From Planctomycetaceae bacterium (GTDB taxonomy: Bacteria; Planctomycetota; Planctomycetia; Pirellulales; Pirellulaceae): a stretch of 64,000 nucleotides of DNA. The stretch spans positions 37,410-101,409 of the forward strand of contig PBCP01000072.1 in the NCBI GenBank assembly GCA_002717145.1, written 5' to 3'. The position numbers and the translations under genes are program-made. Under the pieces are notes generated by a model that had not been told where the DNA came from, made no database searches, and saw only the letters and a list, made by a program, of their open reading frames with translations. Of the stretch, positions 57,561-64,000 are shown in pieces. Position 1 is the stretch's first letter. Each line of letters starts with the position of its first letter.

Positions 57561-60500
57561 TCATTCGCTGGCCCAGGTTTCCGCCAGGACTTCGTCAACG
57601 CGAGCCTCGTATTCACCTTCAGCTGATTCGTTAATCATGAATTCCAAAGACTGAAAATCAATCTCTGAAACTGCTAATGCTGTCTCTCTGTCGTAAAGCA
57701 AGACGTCGTGTAACGGACTCGTGTCAGCAGGATCCAACAGCACCAGAACTGCCCCGGGCTTTATTGCTCGCACGGGAATACGTGAAACCACCAACTTTCC
57801 GGAGCCGGTTTTAGAAATTCCGGCAAATGCGCCCCATTCATCGACAAGGCCTTCAGTATTTAAATCTCCGGACTTGCCATTCACAAAGGAATTTTCAAAG
57901 AGTGGGTTCCCTATTATTTCCAGATGAGATTCTGGTAAATACATATCTACGTACGCTGCGAAAACGCCGGAACCTGTGGGCGTCAGATCCTCCGCAAACA
58001 GGTTGATATAAAATTCTTCGTTTTGAGCAACGCTCGAGATAGGATCGCCGTCTGCATTAGACAATGTCAGCTCAAAAGAGAGGGAGTGCCCGTCCTGATT
58101 GAGTACGTTGATCACCTGAATCGCATCGGCCGGACTTAGCCAACCGTCTTTGTTTACATCTACATACGGGCGATTATCAGGACGGCTTTCGGGTAATTCA
58201 TAGGAACCGTGTTGATTCAGTTCGTTGATCACATGCAATGCGTCGAGGGGAGACACAACACCATCATTGTTTACGTCTTCGGGTAGATTCTCATTGTGCC
58301 AGTTATAAGTTGGATCAGACTCGTCGTCTTTCACGTTCACCGACACGAAAGTGTCTTGATACAGGTTGGCCTGAGCAGTAATGGTAACTGCCTGCGTCCC
58401 ATCCTGGGTATTGTCATTTATAGCCGTTATCACGAATGGATCAGACGATTCCTCGCCGGCGGCGATTGTAACAGTCGTCGGAACGGTTAATTCTGACAAG
58501 TCGCTGGATGTAAGAGTAACCACGAGTGCAGAGGCTGTGTCACCATCGCGTGTTACCGTACCTTGAGCCGCCTGGGCACCAGCATTTTCAAGGAACGAGT
58601 TTCTGGAAACTGTGAGAGTAAGGTTTTCGGTCAATGCTTCTACAATTGTAGCGTCCGTGGTAAATACGAGCGTCTCGTCGCCGATTTTGTATTCAAGCTC
58701 AAGAAAGAAAGCCGTACCACCTGACGCAGGAACTTCCACCGTCTCTAAGTACTCACCCGATGCTTCTGGTTCCACGATGGTGCTAGTCCAATTTGCGCCA
58801 AAATAATCGATACGGAAATCTAAGTTTTCCGTATTTGTAGCCTGCCACTTTTTTATGGACACGGGGTTATCAACGACGTTAAGTCGAATCACATTTTCCT
58901 GGACACCTTCGAACTGCCATGAAAATTGCGGCAGTTCACCATTTGCCTTCAACACTGAAAAGAAGTCCGCCCCTTCAACTCTGCCTGCAGAGTGCCCCGT
59001 ATTTGGTATGTATCTAACATAGGTCGGCCCCAACATATCCTGAATGTAAAATTGGGAAGCCATGGGCATAAACTGATCACCTGAGGAATTAATCGCGAAC
59101 TTGGGCATAGTAAGGCGATCACGGTAAGAATATGGATCAACTATTTCCACCAACTGATCTGACCTGGGGGTGCCCATTCTGGCAAACACGCCCATTTGGT
59201 AATAGTCAAACACAGCCTCTGCATATCCACCGATTACGCCATCCTCGACGTCCGTATAGACACGTTCATGAAATTCCACGCTCGCATTGGCATTCAGATA
59301 ATCGAACACTACCGGAGCAATTGCGGAAACACGAGGATCAGATGCTGCGGTCAGCCAAGTAGTCCATCCGCGTTTAGACCCCCCGGTTACATAAAAATCG
59401 GACACGAGATAATTTTCAGTCGTTTGAAGGAACTCCTGAGCAGTATCCATTGCACGCACGGCACTTTTGACCATCGGTAATAACACCGGCCACTGATCAT
59501 CACCACCGTCAAGATATTTATCGAAGGAGTAAGCTATGATCGCATCTTCCTGCCTCGCTGTATTTTCATCGGCAAATAGCAAGGGTTGATTCGGGACGGT
59601 TGGAACGGAAACGGTTATTTGGTTTGTGGAAAGGGCTAACTGCAATGCACTCTGATCGGTTGCACTCGGCGCACTCGAAGAAAAGCCACCGCCAATATGA
59701 AGAATTGCTGTATCCGAAGTTGCACCCTCGGGCACCACAATTTCGACCCAATGTTTCCAAATTGGTTTATCAACTTCCTCAGAAGAACGCCAGGTCTGAG
59801 AAGTCATATCTATGACATACGTTGTATAACCGTCACCTGACATCGTCGACTCGAGTGAGTACTGATAGGTAGCGTCGGGCTTGGCAATATAAGTATCGAG
59901 GGCGGTACCATCGTTGTCGAGGATATTAAGAATGACTCCGTTGAGTGAATCGGAAACAGCGACGCTATTGCCGGTGGAACTAGAAGGGTTAGCCAAACCT
60001 ATTCTCAACGACTCAGTTTGCTCAAATAATTGATCATCTACCGGCTTGGCAGCAATGATCAGATCTGACATTTCAGTACCATTCTGACCACCAGTGTACG
60101 TGAGAGTACCGTTTTCTGCCGAATACACCAAAGAGCCCGGGCCGTCATATGCCTCAACAGCGTTAACTATTGCTGCCTGTGGGCTCTGGTAGTCCTCTCC
60201 TGACGTTGTGATGTCCTCGGACGTGACTCGTACCGATACTGAATCATTTTCCGGAATTGTCCCGTCAAGCCGAATAACAATTGTTTCACTATCGTTATGC
60301 TCTTCTATGTACAAAGAGGAAGCCGCAATCGACCATGTCATCTCCTCGAGTTGATCAAGATTGAGTTGCCGGCGGAAGAAATCAAACATTTGATCGGAAA
60401 CCAACACGCCATCGATCACGGTATCAAGTTTGGAGTCTAGTCCATGTCCTGCTGACACTATGTATGGAAACTCGTAAGGCACGTTGTCGTTTTCTAATTC

Positions 60501-61325
60501 AGCTACAACATCTAGAGCATTCTGATAAACAACTGTACTATCATCTTCTGAGTGAAGAACGAATGTCGGCGGATCATTCGCATCAATCGTATATTCGGTT
60601 CCCATAAGGCTGCCAGCTCCGTCGAGAACTGCAGCCACGTCAAGCTGAGATACATCGAGATCCAGATCAGAAAACGTACTAACGTCAGTTGCGTCAAACA
60701 TACCTGTCGCTAACGACAAGAAACCGCCAGCAGAATGACCTCCCAACACAATGCGTTCGGGATCAATGCCGTATAAAGCTGCATTATCTTTCATCCATTT
60801 GACTGCATGAAATGCGTCCTCAACTCCAGCCACAAAAGTATCATATCGCTCATCAAGATCTGAGAAGGGTGTTTCCTTCGCAGGTGGAGGATTATCTCCG
60901 AACAAGCGATAGTTAATCGAAACTGTCACATAACCACGGCTGGCGAAATCATTACTCAAAGCGACAAAATGACCTGCTGCTTTATCTCCTCCTACAAAGC
61001 CTCCTCCGTGGATAACAATCGCCCCTGGAAGTAGAGTCGGGAGATTGTCTCCTAACGGTTTATAAAGATCCAGTTTGAGCTCTTTATCCTGTATACCCTG
61101 AGAAGTTCCGTAGCCAACTTTAGCGTCATCGCGATATACGATATCTGAGTCAACCTCGACAGCAAACTGGGGCGTAAATCCAAAAGTCGCAAGGACTCGC
61201 CTTGGTTCGAGTCGATCCATTTGAAGCGGCCTGAGAAACGATCGACGTCGCTCAGCCTGGGGGGTGTAACTAGGTAGAAGAAAGTGCTTAAGTCTTGTTA
61301 GGAAACCATGCGTATATCCGCCCAC
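57561..61325 (-). CDS. Multidomain surface protein: two hydrolases, Calx-beta, dockerin
   Basis: 1254 residues, GTG start with AGAGGT upstream. The N-terminus has the planctomycete LEPR motif (MDRLEPRRVLA, 36-46), typical of large exported proteins. Domains follow: an esterase/BD-FAE hydrolase (about 60-330; HGGGF, GGHSAGG, HSEDD, AGHG); a Calx-beta-like segment (about 340-470); a second hydrolase of the PhoPQ-activated pathogenicity-related type (about 480-830; GGSKRGW, SSGDQFM, NTGHS); another Calx-beta-like segment; two dockerin repeats (DVNNDGVVSPLDALHVINEL and DVNKDGWLSPADAIQVINVL); and a C-terminal beta domain resembling cohesin. Both hydrolases keep their triads. It probably acts on acylated polysaccharides at the cell surface. 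Confidence 0.87.
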   Translation of the reverse strand: MGGYTHGFLTRLKHFLLPSYTPQAERRRSFLRPLQMDRLEPRRVLATFGFTPQFAVEVDSDIVYRDDAKVGYGTSQGIQDKELKLDLYKPLGDNLPTLLPGAIVIHGGGFVGGDKAAGHFVALSNDFASRGYVTVSINYRLFGDNPPPAKETPFSDLDERYDTFVAGVEDAFHAVKWMKDNAALYGIDPERIVLGGHSAGGFLSLATGMFDATDVSTFSDLDLDVSQLDVAAVLDGAGSLMGTEYTIDANDPPTFVLHSEDDSTVVYQNALDVVAELENDNVPYEFPYIVSAGHGLDSKLDTVIDGVLVSDQMFDFFRRQLNLDQLEEMTWSIAASSLYIEEHNDSETIVIRLDGTIPENDSVSVRVTSEDITTSGEDYQSPQAAIVNAVEAYDGPGSLVYSAENGTLTYTGGQNGTEMSDLIIAAKPVDDQLFEQTESLRIGLANPSSSTGNSVAVSDSLNGVILNILDNDGTALDTYIAKPDATYQYSLESTMSGDGYTTYVIDMTSQTWRSSEEVDKPIWKHWVEIVVPEGATSDTAILHIGGGFSSSAPSATDQSALQLALSTNQITVSVPTVPNQPLLFADENTARQEDAIIAYSFDKYLDGGDDQWPVLLPMVKSAVRAMDTAQEFLQTTENYLVSDFYVTGGSKRGWTTWLTAASDPRVSAIAPVVFDYLNANASVEFHERVYTDVEDGVIGGYAEAVFDYYQMGVFARMGTPRSDQLVEIVDPYSYRDRLTMPKFAINSSGDQFMPMASQFYIQDMLGPTYVRYIPNTGHSAGRVEGADFFSVLKANGELPQFSWQFEGVQENVIRLNVVDNPVSIKKWQATNTENLDFRIDYFGANWTSTIVEPEASGEYLETVEVPASGGTAFFLELEYKIGDETLVFTTDATIVEALTENLTLTVSRNSFLENAGAQAAQGTVTRDGDTASALVVTLTSSDLSELTVPTTVTIAAGEESSDPFVITAINDNTQDGTQAVTITAQANLYQDTFVSVNVKDDESDPTYNWHNENLPEDVNNDGVVSPLDALHVINELNQHGSYELPESRPDNRPYVDVNKDGWLSPADAIQVINVLNQDGHSLSFELTLSNADGDPISSVAQNEEFYINLFAEDLTPTGSGVFAAYVDMYLPESHLEIIGNPLFENSFVNGKSGDLNTEGLVDEWGAFAGISKTGSGKLVVSRIPVRAIKPGAVLVLLDPADTSPLHDVLLYDRETALAVSEIDFQSLEFMINESAEGEYEARVDEVLAETWASE

Positions 61326-61688
61326 AATCTACCTCTTAAATTTCGTACACAGCCCCTGTTCACGATAAGTCTATTATTCGCAGGCCAGCGGCAAAAAGCA
61401 ATTTTGCTCCAATGGAAAGTCGTCAAACTCAAGATATGACCAATAGAACGATTGCTCAACCCCGTAAATTACTAACTAACTACGAGAGCAAGCAGTTAAA
61501 TGCTACACTATTTGCTTATCGAAGATTCCTGCAAGCCGGTGTCGTTCCAGCCTTAGAGCTATTTACACTGGCACATCCGATTTTGCGTGTGAGAATGAGC
61601 CGTCCCGAGATCCAGTGACCGTTGTGGGGCTTATTGTTTGTGTCGGCATGTCCATATTCTGACACAAACTCAATTCCCGCAAAACCTA
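61326..61688 (+). other. Intergenic region without a convincing gene
   Basis: 363 bases between two minus-strand genes. A 68-codon open frame at 61412-61618 has no recognised motif, ribosome site or neighbour and I do not support it. The stretch must hold the promoter of the surface-protein gene on the minus strand, but no clear -35/-10 pair is seen. The only structure noted is the inverted repeat listed separately. Confidence 0.5.
61636..61669 (-). repeat. Inverted repeat downstream of a sulfatase gene
   Basis: GTTTGTGTC (61636-61644) pairs perfectly with GACACAAAC (61661-61669); a G-U and a G-C pair extend the stem inward, leaving a 12-base loop. It lies 20 bases past the stop of the sulfatase gene, so it may protect or end that transcript. 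No U tract follows. Confidence 0.4.
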
Positions 61689-63098
61689 CTACTTTCTCTG
61701 CAACCGCTCTCGCTCAGAATTTGGTTTAAACTCAGGTGCTGCTTCTTCGGGTAACCACTGGCCTAGCTGGTCTCGTATCGCCTTATAGGCCAAATCGCCG
61801 GCAAGATTCTTGAACTCATCCGGGTCGTTTCGATGATCGTAGAGCTCTTCTTGTCCGTCTTCATAAACAACCAGTCGCCAGTCACGACTACGAATGGAGT
61901 GATTGCCGAAGTAGGAAGATGTGACAGCCGGCCGTTCTCTATGCGTGCTAGCATCTTTGAGTTGAGGCATAAGGGAAACGCCCTCGAGATATCGGTTCAC
62001 GGGTAGACCGCAGTATTCGACAAGCGTTGGGTAAATATCAATTAGGCTCGCTGGCTCACGGCATTCTTCAGTCGCTTTAATTCCGGGACCGACAAACAGA
62101 AGAGGAACACGAGTAGACTCTTCCCACAACGTGCGTTTGGCCCAGTGTTGCTTCTCGCCTAAATGAAAGCCATGGTCGCTCCATAATACGACTATAGTAT
62201 TATCCGCGTGCGAACTAGAGGCCAGTGCATCCACTACGATGCCAACGCAATGATCGACAAAACTGATCGACGCCAGATACGCTTGTGTCAGGCTACGCTG
62301 TTTACCATACTTGATAACCTCGGCATGAGTAGGAGCTAACGCATAGTCATTGATGACCAGAAAGTTCCGCGGAAGATCATTGAGATCCGACTTAGGAGTC
62401 TTTGGCAGGATAATCTTTTCGAGGTCGTACAGGTCAAACCATCTTGGCGGTACGTGAAGAGGGACGTGCGGACGAAAAAAGCCAACTGACATGAAAAACG
62501 GTTTGCCGAAGTCTTCCTGTAGCGTCATCGCAGCGGCCTTCGCGACTTGGTAGTCTCCCATCTCCGCGTCAGCTACGGGGTAGGCTCCCCAGTCCCACGC
62601 GCCACTCCAGTGAGGCGGACGATTCAGCGGACTCTTTGGCCTAGGCCCTTTCTTTGCACCGATCGAACGGTCAAGGTCGCCCGCTAATCTTCCACTAAAG
62701 CCATGATGTAGCACTTTGCCACCGGAGACGATGTAATACCCATTGTCTTTGAAGTATCTATGAATTGTTGGAACTCCAACCAAGGCGGGTAACTGTTCAT
62801 ACCTAGGCCCAATTTCGTAGCTACCGTGGGTAGTCGCCGCGAGTCCCGACATCACACTGGCTCGTGAAGAGGAGCATACCGGAACGGCGCAATGGGCATT
62901 AGCAAATACACGCCCGCGGCCTGCTAGTGAATCCATCTCTGGTGTGAGAGCTTGAGGATGGCCTCCGAGAAACCCCACCCAATCATTGAGATCATCAATA
63001 CAGATCATCAAAACGTTAGGCTGAGAACTTGGTAATTCGGCGTTTGCGTATAAGGAAAAACAGAGCAGAACGCTAAGGCCGACAACGAATTCTCTCAT
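61689..63098 (-). CDS. Sulfatase, iduronate-2-sulfatase-like, motif CSSSR
   Basis: 469 residues with a signal peptide (about 1-20). CIDDLNDWVGFLGGHPQALTPEMDSLA gives the metal pair; the formylglycine motif reads C-S-S-S-R at Cys75, with Ser in place of Pro/Ala at position 3. LWSDHGFHLGEKQHWAKRTLWEESTRVP is a full catalytic segment. It resembles the sulfatase at 25485-26954 in order and wording of motifs. It lies 18 bases downstream of the HEAT/cytochrome gene on the same strand, so the two are likely one operon. Confidence 0.92.
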   Translation of the reverse strand: MREFVVGLSVLLCFSLYANAELPSSQPNVLMICIDDLNDWVGFLGGHPQALTPEMDSLAGRGRVFANAHCAVPVCSSSRASVMSGLAATTHGSYEIGPRYEQLPALVGVPTIHRYFKDNGYYIVSGGKVLHHGFSGRLAGDLDRSIGAKKGPRPKSPLNRPPHWSGAWDWGAYPVADAEMGDYQVAKAAAMTLQEDFGKPFFMSVGFFRPHVPLHVPPRWFDLYDLEKIILPKTPKSDLNDLPRNFLVINDYALAPTHAEVIKYGKQRSLTQAYLASISFVDHCVGIVVDALASSSHADNTIVVLWSDHGFHLGEKQHWAKRTLWEESTRVPLLFVGPGIKATEECREPASLIDIYPTLVEYCGLPVNRYLEGVSLMPQLKDASTHRERPAVTSSYFGNHSIRSRDWRLVVYEDGQEELYDHRNDPDEFKNLAGDLAYKAIRDQLGQWLPEEAAPEFKPNSERERLQRK

Positions 63099-63116
63099 AG
63101 TGGCGGCTCTAGCGTA

Positions 63117-64000
63117 CTAATTACGAAAGTACTCATGACCCGAGTCTCCTCCGCTAATTAGGTAGGCGACCAAATCCAGAATCTCCTCTTTGGTCATTCG
63201 ATTAAACAACCCAGCAGGCATGGGGGAGGTTTTTGACATCAACATTTCGTCGATAGTATTCCGGTTAATGGTTACTCGTTTGTTAGGATCGGTTAAATCG
63301 GTGTTTAGTGTCAGTCCGTCATTATTCAGATTGACCACCACGCCACTGTGCACAAGCCCTTCATCGGTAATGACCATCACAGCAGAGAATTGATCGTTAA
63401 TTACCTTACTTGGGTTAACCACTTGATCGAGTAAATCCTTAACTGAATATCGTCTACCAGCAGTGGTTAAGTCCGGACCGGTCATCCCTCCCTGATTTTG
63501 GAAACGGTGGCAAGCATAACATCCAGCCGCACCAAACATCTTACGACCATTGGAGAAATCTCGACCTTTTAGTTCCGAGTTGGCAATACTAACAAGTTCG
63601 GCCAAACTCCACTGCTTCTCCTCACGTCCTTCAAAAATGGCTCCAAGATTCTCCAGAGCTGACTTTTGTTTTGGCTTCCTGGCAAGTACCTCTTTCAAAG
63701 ATTCCTTTTGGTTATCCGAGAGAGTGGCGACAGCATCATTCCGAATGAATTCGATAAACTTCGCAAAACTCGCACCACCTCGATAATTAGCTGCTTTCAA
63801 GAACCACTCGAAGTATTGAGTTTGCAGTGCCGGAGTCCAGCCAGTTTTCAGCAAGCGAATTGATCGAGCATATTGAACCTGCTCTTCCTGAGTCGGGGCC
63901 GATTCTATCAATGCCATTGCTTTAGCGGCGACGGTGGGCGACTGCAAGTAAGCCAAGGTTTCACACAAAAGCCAATTGATGTCTGCAGACTCAGATGGGA
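63117..64000 (-). CDS. HEAT/c-type cytochrome protein, Pirellula/Verrucomicrobium type, 3' part
   Basis: The frame is open to the window edge, so the N-terminal part is missing. The visible 294 residues begin with helical, HEAT-like repeats (NWLLCETLAYLQSPTVAAKA...), then a haem domain with CYACH, MTGPDLT, LLDQVVNPSKVI, SPMPAGL and EILDLVAYL. This domain is of the Pirellula/Verrucomicrobium type and closely parallels the end of the protein at 32121-34598. Full-length family members often carry an N-terminal propeller of the membrane-bound dehydrogenase type. It is followed by a sulfatase gene after 18 bases. Exported electron-transfer role inferred; substrate unknown. Confidence 0.87.
   Translation of the reverse strand, partial: PSESADINWLLCETLAYLQSPTVAAKAMALIESAPTQEEQVQYARSIRLLKTGWTPALQTQYFEWFLKAANYRGGASFAKFIEFIRNDAVATLSDNQKESLKEVLARKPKQKSALENLGAIFEGREEKQWSLAELVSIANSELKGRDFSNGRKMFGAAGCYACHRFQNQGGMTGPDLTTAGRRYSVKDLLDQVVNPSKVINDQFSAVMVITDEGLVHSGVVVNLNNDGLTLNTDLTDPNKRVTINRNTIDEMLMSKTSPMPAGLFNRMTKEEILDLVAYLISGGDSGHEYFRN

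Noticed and set aside
61412..61618. 68-codon plus-strand open frame in the intergenic region
   Set aside because: No ribosome site, no recognisable motif, opposite to both flanking genes; not reported as a gene.

Overview
The window looks like a chromosomal segment of a member of the Planctomycetota, probably a marine or other polysaccharide-degrading member of the Pirellulales/Planctomycetales type. The evidence is the mix of families largely confined to or amplified in that phylum: DUF1549/DUF1553 proteins with planctomycete cytochrome domains (PSD1), DUF1592/1588/1585 proteins, DUF1501 and DUF1552 proteins, the Pirellula/Verrucomicrobium-type haem domain, a LEPR-type surface protein with dockerin repeats, and seven sulfatases in 64 kb. 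I saw no tRNA, rRNA, CRISPR array, insertion sequence or phage gene. Nearly every gene carries a secretion signal, so the segment mostly encodes extracytoplasmic enzymes.

Layout. (1) 1-1463: end of an MBOAT O-acyltransferase and a membrane-anchored SGNH-like partner. (2) 1472-3135, minus: PI-PLC-type phosphodiesterase and a beta-propeller protein. (3) 3282-10269, plus: PSD1, DUF1501 and a sulfatase fused to an esterase, facing a convergent DUF1501/PSD1 pair (10355-14861, minus). (4) 15056-17856: two-subunit molybdenum hydroxylase with a Tat signal; then a minus-strand HExxH protein. (5) 19071-28393, plus: a nucleotidyltransferase, a GH127 beta-L-arabinofuranosidase and four sulfatases packed like a polysaccharide-utilisation operon. 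(6) 28424-40590, minus: six genes, mostly overlapping by 1-4 bases: DUF1552, DUF1592-type cytochrome protein, sulfatase with a C-terminal c-type haem motif, propeller/cytochrome protein, a second DUF1592-type protein and a second DUF1552. (7) 40783-41871: an FGE-like protein lacking the catalytic cysteines. (8) 42126-47341: degenerate phosphoesterase, GDPD-propeller fusion, a DUF1501 gene broken by an amber codon, and the tail of another DUF1501. (9) 47373-57531: esterases (two SASA-type, one alpha/beta hydrolase), PhoD, a metallophosphoesterase, GDPD and a subtilase. (10) 57561-61325: a 1254-residue surface protein with two hydrolase domains, Calx-beta-like segments, dockerin and a cohesin-like tail. 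(11) 61689-64000: another sulfatase and a partial HEAT/cytochrome protein.

Taken together the genes read as a kit for removing sulfate, acyl and phosphodiester substituents and arabinofuranose from complex extracellular glycans or lipids, associated with many predicted c-type haem proteins whose role is unknown. The best candidates for something undescribed are the sulfatase-cytochrome operon (28424-40590) and the propeller module shared by the PLC neighbour and the GDPD protein.
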